Shown: in pieces, positions 25,370 to 37,310 of the stretch
Numbering within the stretch: position 1 is the stretch's first letter
Layout: each line of letters opens with the position of its first letter
Assembly (NCBI GenBank): GCA_034440575.1
Contig: JAOTOL010001625.1
Location: forward strand, 1-64,000
From: Imbricaverruca yamaguchii
Lineage: Eukaryota; Arthropoda; Thecostraca; Neoverrucidae
Direction: 5' to 3'
DNA length: 64,000 bases
Notes under the pieces: generated by a model
What the model saw: only the letters and a program-made list of their open reading frames with translations
The model's database searches: none
Told to the model about the DNA's origin: nothing
Program-made: the position numbers and the translations under genes

Positions 25370-26052
25370 ACAGATGAATGTCCGACGACCTATCCGTGAA
25401 TGTCTCACGGTCTGTCCGTGAATGTCTCACAGTCTGTCCGTGAATGTCTCGCGGTCTGCCCGTGAATGTCTCACAGTCTGTCCGTGAATGTCTCACAGTC
25501 TGTCCGTGAATGTCTCACAGTCTGTCCGTGAATGTCTCGCGGTCTGCCCGTGAATGTTCGCGGTCTGCTGCCGTGAATGTCTGCGGTCTGCCCGTGAATG
25601 TCTCGCGGTCTGTCCTGAATGTCTCGCGGTCTGCCCGTGAATGTCTCGCGGTCTGCCCATGAATGTCTCGCGGTCTGCCCGTGAATGTCTCGCGGTCTGT
25701 CCGTGAATGTCTCGCGGTCTGTCCGTGAATGTCTCGCGGTCTGCCCGTGAATGTCTCGCGGTCTGCCCGTGAATGTCTCGCGGTCTGCCCGTGAATGTCT
25801 CGCGGTCTGCCCGTGAATGTCTCGCGGTCTGCCCATGAATGTCTCGCGGTCTGCCCATGAATGTCTCGCGGTCTGCCCATGAATGTCTCGCGGTCTGCCC
25901 ATGAATGTCTCGCGGTCTGCCCATGAATGTCTCGCGGTCTACCCGTGAATGTCTCGCGGTCTGCCCGTGAATGTCTCGCGGTCTGCCCATGAATGTCTCG
26001 CGGTCTGCCCATGAATGTCTCGCGGTCTGCCCATGAATGTCGCGCGGTCTAC
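25370..26052. repeat. 22-bp minisatellite, about 30 copies
   Basis: The unit contains tgcccgtgaatgtctcgcgg. A tgcccatgaatg variant is clustered in the right half, and tgtccgtgaatgtctcacag in the left, so variants are spatially sorted. Confidence 0.94.
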
Positions 26053-26235
26053 CCGCTCGCACTCTTGTGATGGCGCGTGATGAATGCCCCGCTGCAATGT
26101 GTGCCGATCCATCACGAAGTGTAGACATTCGTGACCGTTGGTCGCGGCGCCATTCAGTCGTGACTCTAAGTCGGTTTGTTGTTCCCGAGTGTGTATATTG
26201 GCTGTTCAATGAACACACCGCGCCAGTCTGTGCAT

Positions 26236-26279
26236 GCTGTGTGACGGCTGGTACCTGTAGGTACCAGCCGTCACATAGC
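26236..26279. repeat. Foldback palindrome at the start of a GGTGACG array
   Basis: Arms of 21 nt (26236-26256 and 26259-26279) pair with a single G-T around a 2-nt loop. The core tgtgacggctggtacct is perfectly inverted. A degenerate tandem array starts directly after it. Confidence 0.9.
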
Positions 26280-26600
26280 TATGGTGACGCTATGGTGCTA
26301 GTAGGTAAAGCTATGGTGACGGTATGTGATGCTATGGTGACGGTAGGTGAAGTTAAGGTGACATAGGTGACGTTATGGTGACGGTAGGTGAAGTTAAGGC
26401 GACGATCGGTGACTCTGTGGCGATGGTAGGTAAAGCTATGGTGACGGTAGGTGATTTTTAAAGGAAGTTGCGCTTTGGTGACGATTGGTAACCCTTTACG
26501 GATGTGCTCTATTGACGGTCGAACCCTTTGGGGATGTGCTTTAGTGACGCTCGGTGATCATTAGTGACGGCTGGTGACGCCCTAGTGATGGTTGGTGACT
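26280..26600. repeat. Degenerate 20-25 bp minisatellite (GCTATGGTGACGGTAGGT type)
   Basis: Loose repeats of gctatggtgacggtaggtga with variable spacing, decaying to the right into gttggtgac modules. Confidence 0.7.
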
Positions 26601-26849
26601 GTTGGTGACCTCGGACCGGTCTGTACTGACCATGTGACGCTGCCACGGCCGTCTTTGGTGTCGGCCGACCCTGTGACAGTCCACTGCCTAAGCATTGATC
26701 TTGGACAGACCCCGGCGGCCGCTCTCCCTCCCTCCCTTCCCTCCCCGGGGTCCACTCTGCCAGAAGCCACCCGTGGAGAGGCGGTGGGGCGGCGGCAGTC
26801 GGCGCGCGACGGTCAGGTGTGGTGTTTTACCGCGGCTGCAGGAGCGTTG

Positions 26850-27065
26850 TCAGGGGAGTCGTCAGAGAAGTCGGCAGGGCAATCGTCCGGGGGGGCAAGG
26901 GGACTGTTAGGGCAGTCGTCAGGGGGTCGTCAGAGCAGTTATCAGGGGTGACCGTCACGGCAGTCGTCAGGGCGGTCGTCAGGGTAGTTGCTGGGGGATC
27001 ATCAGGGGTGACGTCAGGGAGGTCGTCAGGGGAGTAGTTAGGGGGAGTCTTAGTCAGGAGGACCG
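26850..27065. repeat. Degenerate GTCGTCAGGG array
   Basis: Irregular copies of gggcagtcgtcaggg and ggggtcgtcag with period about 18-24 bp. Confidence 0.7.
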
Positions 27066-27174
27066 TCAGGGACTCGTTATGGGAGCCAAGCTGTTGGATG
27101 GGCAGCTATGTGAACGGCCCCTCAGCTGACCGGGCCGGCTCTCCCTGGTCTGCTGCTTTACAGCCTGACCTGTG

Positions 27175-27730
27175 CTCTGTGGTGGGCGGCTTGGTGTTGA
27201 TGTGTGGTAGGTGGCTTGATGTTGCTGTGTGCTGGATGGCTTGGTGTTGTTGTGTGGTTGATGGCTTGGTGTGGCTGTGTGGTGGATGGCTTGGTGTGGC
27301 TGTGTGGTGGGTGGTTTGGTGTTGCTGTGTGTGTGGTGAGTGGCTTGGTGTTGCTGTGTGGTGGATGGCTTGGTGTTGCTGTGTGGTGAGTGGCTTGGTG
27401 TCGCTCTGTGGTGGGTGGCTTGGTGTTGCTGTGTGGTGGGTGGCTTGGTGTTGCTGTGTGGTGGGTGGCTTGGTGTTGCTGTGTGGTGGGTGGCTTGGTG
27501 TGGCTGTGTGGTGGGTGGCTTGGTGTTGCTGTGTGGTGGGTGGTTTGGTGTTGCTGTGTGGTGAGTGGCTTGGTGTTGCTGTGTGGTGGGTGGCTTGGTG
27601 TTGCTGTGTGGTGGGTGGCTTGGTGTTGCTGTGTGGTGGGTGGCTTGGTGTTGCTGTGTGGTGGGTGGTTTGGTGTTGCTGTGTGGTGGGTGGCTTGGTG
27701 TTGCTGTGTGGTGGGTAGCTTGGTATTGCA
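27175..27730. repeat. 25-bp minisatellite, about 22 copies
   Basis: The unit contains tggcttggtgttgctgtgtg followed by gtggg. The 25-bp period means reading frames rotate each unit, which explains long spurious frames on both strands. Confidence 0.94.
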
Positions 27731-28825
27731 AGCTGCTCGTCAGTCCCTGGACGGAGGATGCTGCAGAAGACGCGCCTATCGTGTGGGAGACTTGCGGCTG
27801 ACGATCGACCTGGGATAAGCTTTTGCTCGGTAAACATTGTGGTATTATCCTGGATGCTGCATTATCTGGAGAGCGTTAGTATTGTCTGAGGATCATTTTT
27901 AATAGACTCTCCCACAAGAACCTTGACGTGCATTAATGATTGCTAATGAACAAACACTGAGGCCCACTTGTGCTACGCATGCCCGGAGGGCACGGATACT
28001 TCTGGTGTCACCGGGGCTGTCCACCACACGCGATAATTCTGGAATAGCCACGTGGTGTGAATGAGGTGATGCACGCCAATAACTGCACTGGGAAACCGAG
28101 TAGAGCGATTGAGAAAACCTGGCTCACAAGAGCATCACAGACCTAAACATTTGGATCGTGTTGTGTCTTCTCGCGAGCTCCATTCAGGCACTGGTTCACA
28201 GTACTGGAAACCATCGGCTTATTACTCATCGGGATTGACGACTATCTGCTTCAGTCGGCCCCCGTCCCGTTTGCCACATTGTCGTGTTGCATAACACGAT
28301 GAGGCGGAGCTATTTCAAAAATACATTTAGTATCATGCTTTGCATATCTCCATTCTTCGATCGTCCAAAGGAGAGCCTTCTAGGAATGGTTGACTGTCCC
28401 CGGCTATCCTGGTCTGCCGATGCTTCCTCCAGCTGAGGTTGTGCCCCCCTCACTGGTGGGCGCCATTTTCCGCCAACCGGTTGCGTCACGGAACGAGAAC
28501 CCGGATTAGCCAGTCTTGTGGTTGTTTAAAGTTGCGCTAAGAGCAAGGTGTAAACAAAACCCAGGAGAGCCAACCAAACATTCGTAGTTGAGACGCGTCC
28601 AGATCTGGTTCGAACTACCTGACACCGCTGCCCCATTCACTGTCACTCCTGGGGTCGCTCCTCCAGGATGTCTCCCTCCCGAGTCCACCGGTCCTTGGTG
28701 GCTCTTTTCCGATACCGCCTATCCATCTCTATGCCAGTCCCAGATGGCCGCCTGTTCCTTTCGCTGGGTATCAAGTCTCAGATGAGGCGTTGGAGCCGCC
28801 CTGGCGCGTCGTTCTGCTCCGGCAG

Positions 28826-29010
28826 GGGCTGACAGGGATCGACAGAGACCGACAGGGGCCGGCATGGGTTGACAGGGGCCGACAGAGACCGACAGGGGTC
28901 GGCAGGGGCCGATAAGGGCCGACAGAAGCCGGCGGAGACCGACAGGGGCCGACAGGGGCCGACAGGGGCCGATGTAAATCGACAGGAGCCAATAGAGGCC
29001 GACAGAGGCC
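28826..29010. repeat. 10-bp minisatellite, left half (split by a SINE)
   Basis: The unit is gaccgacagg or ggccgacagg. The same repeat resumes at 29229 beyond the SINE-like element. Confidence 0.88.
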
Positions 29011-29026
29011 GACTTGCTTGTTCTTG

Positions 29027-29217
29027 TTTTCGTTTTTTTTCGTTTTTGTTTTTGTTGTTGACGACGCACTTTGTGCGCAATCATGGCCAATGGCGTCGCC
29101 CACACTGTTTTGCCGGTGGGCCGCGGGATTGGGAAGTGTCCTGAGTGGTGCGATTTTTGAACCTGGGACCTTGATATCCAGGTCTCAACACCTTAACAAC
29201 TCGGCCACCACTACCTC
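29027..29217 (-). mobile_element. tRNA-derived SINE inserted in a 10-bp minisatellite
   Basis: Read on the - strand, it starts with a tRNA-like head carrying an A box (tggccgagttgttaagg, 29191-29207) and a B-box-like ggttcaaaaatc (29153-29164). A body with gggcgacgcca follows, and it ends in an A-rich CAACAACAAAAAC tail at about 29027-29060. The head resembles tRNA-Leu or tRNA-Ser type genes but is too diverged to be functional. It is flanked on both sides by the same 10-bp minisatellite. It shares its 3' body motifs with the element at 49731. Confidence 0.72.
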
Positions 29218-29228
29218 TTTAGAGGACG

Positions 29229-29415
29229 ATAGGGACTGACGGAAAGCGGCAGGGACCGACAGGGAACGACAGGGGCCGACAGGGAGACAGGGGCCGACAG
29301 GGACCGACGGAGACCGACGATGTCCGATATGGACCGACAGGGACCGACGATGTCCGACAGGGACCGACGATGTCCGACAGGGACTGACGGAGACTGACGA
29401 TATCCGACATGGACC
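29229..29415. repeat. 10-bp minisatellite, right half
   Basis: A continuation of the gaccgacagg array of 28826-29010, here mixed with a longer gaccgacgatgtccgacagg unit. Confidence 0.88.
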
Positions 29416-29577
29416 GGCAGAGGGCAATGGCGTCGTTACGTCGCCAACCGATGCTGGCGAGCCCGAGACGGAGAGGCCGTTGGCGCCGATCGAGGGCGCG
29501 CCGGGTCGTTCTGTCCGCCGCCAACGACGTCATGGCCCCGGAAACATCTCACGTCGGCTCGCCGCCGCTGCTGCACT

Positions 29578-30085
29578 GTCTCATCTGTGGTCGGATGTCG
29601 GCTCAGATTGTCTCATCTGTGGTCGGATGTCGGCTCGAATTGTCTCATCTGTGGTCGGATGTCGCCTCGGATTTTCTCATCTGTGGCCGGATGTCGGTTC
29701 GGATTCTCTCATCTGTGGTCGGATGTCGGCTCGGATTGTCTCATCTGTGGTCGAATGTCGGCTCGGATTCTCTCATCTGTGGTCGGATGTCGGCTCGGAT
29801 TGTCTCATCTGTGGTCGGATGTCGGCTCGGATTGTCTCATCTGTGGTCGGATGTCGGCTCGGATTGTCTTATTTGAGGTCTGATGTCGGCTCGGATTGTC
29901 TCATCTGTGGTCGGATGTCGCCTCGGATTGTCTCATCTGTGGTCGGATGTCGGTTCGGATTCTCTCATCTGTGGTCGGATGTCGGCTCGGATTGTCTCAT
30001 CCGTGGTCGGATGTCGGCTCGGATTCTCTCATCTGTGGTCGGATGTCGGCTCGGATTGTCTGATCCGTGGTCGGATCAGCGACCG
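29578..30085. repeat. 32-bp minisatellite, about 16 copies
   Basis: The unit contains tctcatctgtggtcggatgt, then cggctcggattg. A cctcgg or ggttcgg variant recurs in some units. Confidence 0.94.
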
Positions 30086-30461
30086 CACCGTCCAATCTTC
30101 ACTCGGATGTCGACCGGAATCAGCTGCCGCATGAGGAGCCACCGGATCTCCACTGGGCTACCCCGAACTCGGGGATAAAAGTTCACGAAAGTAAAGACTA
30201 CGACGAATCTCAGCCGCTCCAATTGTAAGGCCGCTGACTTCCAACATCACAGACCTGCCCATTGGCCTCAAGCACGTGACAACCACGGGAAGCAAGTGGC
30301 CGCGAAGGTCCACTTTGGAGCACAGGTAATATCCGGTGATCTTCGCTCTTGGGGAGCATTTTATCGCGGCTAGTGGAATGACGTCATTTCCTTGATAACA
30401 TCGGAAGTTGGTGCGCTTTATCAAGCCTTGGTTAGCTCAAGGAAAAGAGCAGAGGTTTCGC

Positions 30462-30720
30462 CGAGTAATATCAGGGCGGAGAAAGCTTGGGCCGAGTAAA
30501 ATCATGGATGAATAATAGCAGGCCCGAATAATGTTAGGGCCGAGTAATATGATGGATGAGTCAGACTCTGAGTAAGGCTGGAGCCCAGTGTTGTTGGAGC
30601 CGAGTAAAATCATGGATTATATTATCAGGGCCGAATACTATGATAGATGAGTAGCACCGGGGGTGGGAAATATCGGGACCGAGTGCTACCAGGGCCGAGT
30701 ACCATCAGGATCTCAGATCT
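30462..30720. repeat. Degenerate GGGCCGAGTAATATG array
   Basis: About ten loose copies of gccgagtaa(t/a)atcatgga with spacing 20-40 bp. Confidence 0.7.
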
Positions 30721-31899
30721 CGGCGCAGTCGCATGTGACGTCAGCAAACCAAGAACGCCGAACGACAGGCTCGTCTTGGTGCCGGCTCTTCCACAGTGGC
30801 GTCGGCTGCCAACCAACTCGGGCGCGTCAGCTTCAGCGTCTCGGCAGCTTCTCAGCTGACCCGGCCCGTAAGCACACCCACTGAGAGGGTCACGATCATG
30901 TCGGCGACCGAAGCGTCTCGTGGGGTGCGTGACACCTGGCTCGTCGTGATCACGGCTGCTGCCTGTCGCCTGTCGGACGGGCTTGCTCGGCAGGGCAGGC
31001 GGCGGTGGTCCGGTGACCCCGGTGACGTCATCTGATGACGACAAACTGACGTCACCAGCTCGCTCGGCGGACGGCCATCACGGAAGGGCAACAGATGACA
31101 CAACTGCTGGTGTTCGATGCTTTCGCAGCGTGTGCACACGACGCTGGTGTGGACACTCATCTTCAAACCGAGCAATCCTCTAAACGGAGGCTGCTTTGAA
31201 ACTGCTGATGTTTTCATTCTGGACTAGTTGGGGACAAATTGCCGCGCCATTGTGTTTGTGTTATGTCAACGGAGCACCATCGTCGCGTTATTGAAATAAC
31301 TTCCATACGCACTTAATTTTGTATTTCGCTCTGAATTTCCTGTTGTTCTGGTCTGGTAGACCAGGAGGTCTGGTCTTCCTACCTCCCTTTAGTCTACCTT
31401 CATCGTGCCGTATACCCACCACAGTGTTAGTAATACTAGATCATCATCTCCATCTACGACACTGGACACTGGAACTTGGCATTAACGCGATGCGGTCTCC
31501 TTCTACCACAATCAAGCTGCTCCGTAGCATACCGCAACATTGGATGCACAATGAATGCCGAAGCACAATAGATACCAGCAAGTCCAAAAGTTTGATAGTT
31601 TTAGACTGCACAGATATTCAATTTTGTGCAGTATCTACCTCAATTTTCTCCGCGACCTTACAAGAATCATTTCCCTCCAATAAACTTGAGGAATAAATCC
31701 GAAACCATCGGCATATTCAATCTGCGATGGCTTCACAGCATTTCGGAAGAGGAAGATCCTGACAAATGCTATCGGAATAGCGCGAGACGACGAAAACAGA
31801 GGATTGGGCCAGATGGTGGCGGAAGATCACTCTGACGGCTGAGGGGAGTGGAGATCGGCCACGGGCGATCGAACGTATGAGACTGTGGGATGCCGCACC

Positions 31900-31913
31900 C
31901 CCCCCCCCCCCCA
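31900..31913 (+). repeat. Poly-C run
   Basis: A run of about 13 C in unique sequence. Confidence 0.75.
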
Positions 31914-32515
31914 CTTATCCCTTGCGCGATGAAGGGGACATGGTGGGCACTCCTTTGGTGAGCCTATTAACGCTGCTTACCCTCCCTAGATGCCATCCTT
32001 CTTAAAAGAACAAGTATTCCAAGTTAAGCGCTGCATCCTGACAGAATACGTAGGTTCGGCTAGAATACATCCTCATATGTGTCTGGTCATTTATTCAATG
32101 CTTCTAATGATTCAAGTTAAATCATTGTCTGCGAGGACAGCACTCGTTGCTCGGCATCACTGCTAAGCCGCGAACAGCGCCATTTTTGGAGAAGCAGAGG
32201 TTGAATATTCACATTATATCCTCATCGACCTACTGCTTGACTTTCGTTTCACTCGGTTCGTTTTTCTTCCAAACTTTAGCTGGAATCCACAGACCAGTCT
32301 ACCAACTTTAACAATAACTTTTTTCTGTCGATTGACTTGCAGCGAATGGCTCTATCTCCGCTGAAGCTTGACGGCGCCTGTTCTGTGATGGACTATCTCA
32401 GCAGACCAGGAGATTATTTTTCCCGTCGGCTCCGAAGACGATCACCTAGTCTCCTTCAGATGGTAGCATGGTCTCCAACCGGGGCAAGCTTAAGCCAACC
32501 GCCTGGTGTGGTGAT

Positions 32516-33182
32516 CACAATGTCCACAGTGTCCACATTGTCACAGTGTCCACAGCACCATAGTGTCCACCCACCTGGTGTGGTGGTCACAGTGTCCATC
32601 CGCTTGGTGTGGTGGTCACATTGTCCACAGTATCACAGTGTCCATCTCCCTGGTGTGGTGGTCACAGTGTCATTGTGGCCACCCTCCTGGTGTGGTGGTC
32701 ACAGTGTCATAGTGCCCACAGTGTCAACATTGTCACAGTGTCCACCCGCCTGGTGTGGTGGTCACAGTGTCATAGTGTCCACCCTCCTATTGTGGTGATC
32801 ACATTGTCACAGCGTCCACCTTCCTGGTGTGGTGGTCACAGTGTCATAGTGTCCACCCTCCTGGTGTGGTGGTCACAGTGTCATAGTGTTCACAGTGTCA
32901 ACATTGTCACAGTGTCCACCCGCCTGGTGTGGTGGTCACAGTGTCATAGTGTCCACCCACTTGTGGTGGTCACAGTGTCATAGTGTCCACCCTCCTGGTG
33001 TGGTGGTCACAGTGTCATAGTGTTCACAGTGTCAACATTGTCACAGTGCCCACCCGCCTGGTGTGGTGGTCACAGTGTCATAGTGTCCACCCACTTGTTG
33101 TGGTGGTCACAGTGTCATAGTGTCCACATTGTCAACATTGTCACAGTGTCCACCCGCCTGGTGTGGTGGTCACAGTGATAGG
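32516..33182. repeat. 36-39 bp minisatellite with 12-bp submodules
   Basis: Modules of cacagtgtcatagtgtccac and cctggtgtggtggt alternate. Insertions of gtgtcaacattgtca create a higher-order unit seen three to four times (about 32700, 32890, 33020, 33120). Confidence 0.9.
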
Positions 33183-34431
33183 CACTCCTGGTGTTGGATC
33201 ACACCAGACTCCATCCCACCCCTTCCCAAGTTGAGGTAGAGCGGCATTGGAGGACCTGACCCCCTGGCCTCGTCCCCAGTCGAAGGTCGACCCTGTTACT
33301 GTCGGCATTTGGCATGCTTGCGTGGCCCTGCGTTGTTCTCGTGTGGATTCACAAAGTTTATGGCTCATATTTCACTTCGCTGTTGAATTGCCGGGCATTG
33401 ATTGAGTATCTGGATGTAACGGCGCATCAGCTGAGGACGGCTATATAATGACCCTGACTTGGCATTCAGCTGACATAATTAAGCTATCAGTCAGCTGTTT
33501 CGATGCCGAGCTATAGCGAGCAACCCAGAGCCTGATACTAGCTCTAATGACATCCTAAGGACACGGCAATTGTTGGCCGTAATCGTGCTGCACCATGTAA
33601 TATGCATTCAATAGTCGTGCGGCACTAAATCATTCGGATATTTATTACTCGGTCCCGCCGCTTGGCGGATTAGTTGCTTATGAATAATGGCGCTCGTATA
33701 TTTCGGCCGGGCTTCAAATCAAGTCGACAGAGGATTATGGAAGCCGGAGTCCAGTGCTTCTGCTGACGAACCGTGGCTGTATAGTGCGCACATTTAAGTG
33801 AATAAGCCGGTCAAATACTCTGGTTTCCATTCTCCATTCCATTCCATTCTCCGGTGAGTGCATTGCTCTGTCGCTCTCTCCTCTGTACGGTGTAATCTTT
33901 TTATAGCTGCACTCTTGCTGTGAGTGCTTTTACGTGGTGCGCGCTCTAAGCTGGCCGCAGTGCCGCACTACCGCACTGCTGCGGCGGTCCTGTGTGCTCC
34001 GCGCGGCTGCCCGGCGTCCGTCGCCTGCAGCTGACCTTCGGTGACCTCGGCGGGCGTCGCGTGACCCGTGGCGGCCGTGACGAGGCCGCGTGCAGTGTGG
34101 GAGCGTGGGATAGCCGCCGGTCCGAGACACCGCCGGCCAGCTGGGCTCGGCCGGGGCGCAGGCGGCGCGCGCTCACGGCAGATATCTGTCGGCGGCGTGC
34201 GGCTTTATTGCGGAAGCTCGCCCCGCCGCCGTCGCGGCGCCGCTCCAGCGCTGCGGGCGGCGCGGCGGCACCGCAGAACGCTCACGTACCGTGGGCATTG
34301 CCACTGCCGGCTTACCGCGGAAATATTGCACCCACTTGGATAAAGTGTGTCCAACGTCTACTGCAGTCGGGCCGTTGTCGGCAGATTCGCTTGCGCTGCT
34401 GCCAATGCTGGGCCCTCATTTGCTCGCTCTC

Positions 34432-34730
34432 GCTCTCTCTCTCTCTCTCTCTCTGGCTCTCTGGCTCTCTCTCTGGCTCTCTGGCTCTCTGGCTCTCTGG
34501 CTCTCTGGCTCTCTGGCTCTCTGGCTCTCTGGCTCTCTGGCTCTCTGGCTCTCTGGCTCTCTGGCTCTCTGGCTCTCTGGCTCTCTGGCTCTCTGGCTCT
34601 CTGGCTCTCTGGCTCTCTGGCTCTCTGGCTCTCTGGCTCTCTGCTCTGGCCTCTGGCTCTCTGGCTCTCTGGCTCTCTGGCTCTCTGGCTCTCTGGCTCT
34701 CTGGCTCTCTGGCTCTCTGGCTCTCTTGCT
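34432..34730. repeat. Octamer microsatellite (CTGGCTCT)n
   Basis: About 35 nearly perfect copies of ctggctct, with one slip at about 34643-34652. Confidence 0.96.
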
Positions 34731-34860
34731 GTGTCTCTGTCTCTGTGTCTCTGTGTCTTTGTCTCTCTGTCTCTCTGTATCTCTGTATCTCTGTATCTCT
34801 GTATCTCTGTATCTCTGTATCTCTGTATCTCTGTATCTCTGTATCTCTATTTCTCTCAAC
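34731..34860. repeat. Octamer microsatellite (CTGTATCT)n
   Basis: This directly continues the CTGGCTCT tract but with a different octamer, passing through ctgtgtct and ctgtctct intermediates. Confidence 0.95.
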
Positions 34861-35457
34861 CTCTCGCTCTCCTGTCCACCGCGTCCTCCGCGTTCACTGA
34901 GTTTTAACCTCAGCCCCAATCGGGCCAGTTGTGTCTCGTATGCTGTTGATCCTGTTGAACCTCTTGATCCGCACTGTGAATATGTTTTGCATGAGCCGTC
35001 CACCCCGCCAACGGCTGCCCCTGTACATCGGCTGACCGCTGTCGTCGCCGACTAGTAGTATACAGCGCCGGGGAGCACCTCCGTTCCCGGGTGACCTGTC
35101 GTCTCTTCAAAGAGGGCACTGGATTGCCCCTCCCGTCGATATAAGAAGACACTGTAAATGCCGGAAGTGGCCTATACTGCTCAGAACGCCTCGCCAATGT
35201 GTGTCAAGTCTCTCTCAGGGCAGTGTATCAAGCCAATTGCATGCACCCTGTCTGGCAGTGTCTGGTGGTGTCCGGTGGTGTCTGGTTGATGTCGCTTTTC
35301 GGTTTCGCTTCGAAGGGGTCAGATGACTGATCAGATTCAACTGGCCCTGACTGACTAGACTCAACTGACTCATCTGCGATCTGAGGTGAAGCTGATCTTG
35401 CCCTCACGTACAAAGGGGTCGGATCACCCTGCCGGTGGAGGTACTCAACATTTACGT

Positions 35458-35548
35458 TCAGAAGGTCTGCGGACATAAGATCTACGTTCATAAGATCTAC
35501 GTTCATAAGATCTATGTTCATAAGACCTAAGTTCATAATGTCTACGTG
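35458..35548. repeat. 15-bp minisatellite, 6 copies
   Basis: The unit is cataagatctacgtt, with diverged outer copies. Confidence 0.88.
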
Positions 35549-36049
35549 TAGAAGCCCGTCCTGGCTTGACTCTGGGCTACACTTTGTGACGTTGTGATAG
35601 CCGGTGTGACCTACCTGTGACACTTTTTGACCCATACGTGACCCAGAAGTGGCTTGATAGATGTTCAGTCGGCTCCGATGTGGTGACCTGTCACGAGGAA
35701 TGTCTCATCATGTGGATGTCGTGCGCATTATACAGCATATTGTGTATCGAATGTATATCTAACTGTGCTGAGATACTCGTAGCAATTTCCACTGTTGTGC
35801 TGTGTTCCAGCAGCCTTTCTGCAGCTGGCAGTCTGCCAGGTGTGGGATTTTGTTTCAAAATTTTCAAATAATTATTTGTATATGATGCAATCATATACGG
35901 ACATCATTGGTTCTTATAATTATCAATATAAATGATATAATTCAAGCAAACAGAGTAACAAATTTCAACATAAAAGTTTTTCGGAGGTGGATGGGTGTTT
36001 CAATCGGCATTCTTCTGTTGCACATTTATTGATTGGTACGATGTTTCAG

Positions 36050-36138
36050 ATCCTGATTTTGTGAGCTCCTTCGCATTGGACGACCACGTGTACTTCTTCT
36101 TCCGGGAGACGGCCATCGAGTACATCAACTGCGGGAAG
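36050..36138 (+). CDS. Sema1a: Semaphorin (class 1, Sema1a-like) exon, Sema-domain segment 2
   Basis: The acceptor is gatgtttcag before 36050 and the donor is aag|gtgaga at 36139. The initial AT is completed by the G of the previous exon. It encodes 29 further residues, with DDHVYFFFRETAIEYINCGK at the end. The VYFFFRE and E-INCGK stretch is one of the most conserved blocks of the Sema propeller, and its Cys is part of a conserved disulfide pattern in the family. The exon ends in phase 0. Two 12-bp ggtgacgtcacc palindromes lie about 50-80 bp into the following intron. Confidence 0.95.
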
Positions 36139-36185
36139 GTGAGAGACCCGGGCAGCATCGCATGGTCACTGTCCGGGTATTGCCT

Positions 36186-36220
36186 GGTGACGTCACCAGA
36201 GCAACTGTGGTGACGTCACC
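36186..36220. promoter_or_regulatory. Two CRE-like palindromes just inside the intron
   Basis: Two copies of the perfect palindrome ggtgacgtcacc (36186-36197 and 36209-36220) lie within a 23-bp direct repeat. TGACGTCA is the classic CREB/ATF site. Whether it is used here is unknown. Confidence 0.3.
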
Positions 36221-36957
36221 AGAGCAGCTATGGTGATATCTGTGGCAGACGACTCTGTAAGGAATCGAATTTCACCGGACTGTAATTTCCGTCGGACGTG
36301 TTCTGGAAACATTTTACAGCATGGCCGTCGGATAGTGATCAGAGTGATCATGATGGCCTGCGGTCGTGGCATGGTAGAGGGATCACGACCGTGGTGGTCA
36401 GACCCCTGGGCATCGATCATGCTAAGTTAGAATGTTATGGAACGATCACATTCTAATTGAGTATTTTCATCCCAATTGTCGCTTTCTGGAATTCAGTTAA
36501 CTTTATCTCGTAGCAAATGACTGCAATGGCGCCCAAAATAGGGAGCATTCGAAGTATGAACACTCGAAGTTGCTTATTTATATCATCGTTCTAGAAGCCC
36601 TACTGTTAGTATCGAATTACAGTACAGTGCCAATAGTACTACACTGGAATTTACTGAGAAAACGCATCGCATTCTTATAAACGGTCAAAGCAATGTCCAT
36701 AATCCGTGTGTGATTTATGTTCTGACGGGTACACTACCGTTGTCACTGATTAATCATCCCTGAGACAACTTCTTACCAGCTCAAACACCCTGAGAACATC
36801 GATAACCGGCAACATCAATCATTCTGACGAAGAACGCCACACTCCCAGTAGATGGCTGTCCCAGTGACCGGACAGTTATTAGTTAGACAGTAGGACGGTA
36901 GACTCTATAGGATCGGAGGTGAATTTGAGCCGGCGAAGGTGCTTCTCAACTTGCCGT

Positions 36958-37310
36958 CTAATCAAGGGTTAGCCTCAGAGACGGTGGTGTCGAGGGTTGG
37001 CCTCAGAGCCGGTGGTGCCGAGGGTTGGCCTCAGAGCCGGTGGTGCCGAAGGCTGGCCTCAGAGCCGGTGGGTGGCCTCAGAGCCGGTGGCTGGCCTCAG
37101 AGCCGGTGGTGCCGGTTGCTGGCCTCAGAGCCGATGGTGCCGAGGGCTGGCCTCAGAGCCGGTGGTGCCGAGGGCTGGCCTCAGAGCCGGTGGCTGGCCT
37201 CAGAGCCGGTGGGTGGCCTCAGAGCCGGTGGGTGGCCTCAGAGCCGGTGACTGTCCTCAGAGCCGGTGGCGCCGAGGGCTGGCCTCAGAGCCCGTGGCGC
37301 CAAGCCGTCG
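36958..37310. repeat. 17/28-bp minisatellite
   Basis: The unit contains ctggcctcagagccggtggt followed by gccgaggg. A short class lacks the latter part, giving periods of about 18 and 28 bp. Confidence 0.9.

Larger units (their letters stand above)
23507..36049 (+). other. Semaphorin intron 1 of the window (12.5 kb)
   Basis: The bordering exons are in phase 1 and join to a codon for Asp with no residue missing relative to other semaphorins, so no intervening exon is expected. Apart from the arrays and elements listed separately I recognise nothing in 23931-24255, 24370-25225, 26600-26850 (CpG-rich), 27735-28815, 29420-29580, 30085-30460, 30725-32515, 33185-34430 (very CpG-rich at 33960-34290), 34860-35455 and 35550-36049. 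Confidence 0.9.

Noticed and set aside
25370..26052. CRISPR-like regular repeats
   Set aside because: Units are directly adjacent with no unique spacers, the sequence is eukaryotic, and there are no cas genes.
34000..34430. CpG-rich reading frames as a gene
   Set aside because: Arg/Ala-rich translations in several frames are typical of GC-rich non-coding DNA. A CpG island is possible, but no motif supports coding.
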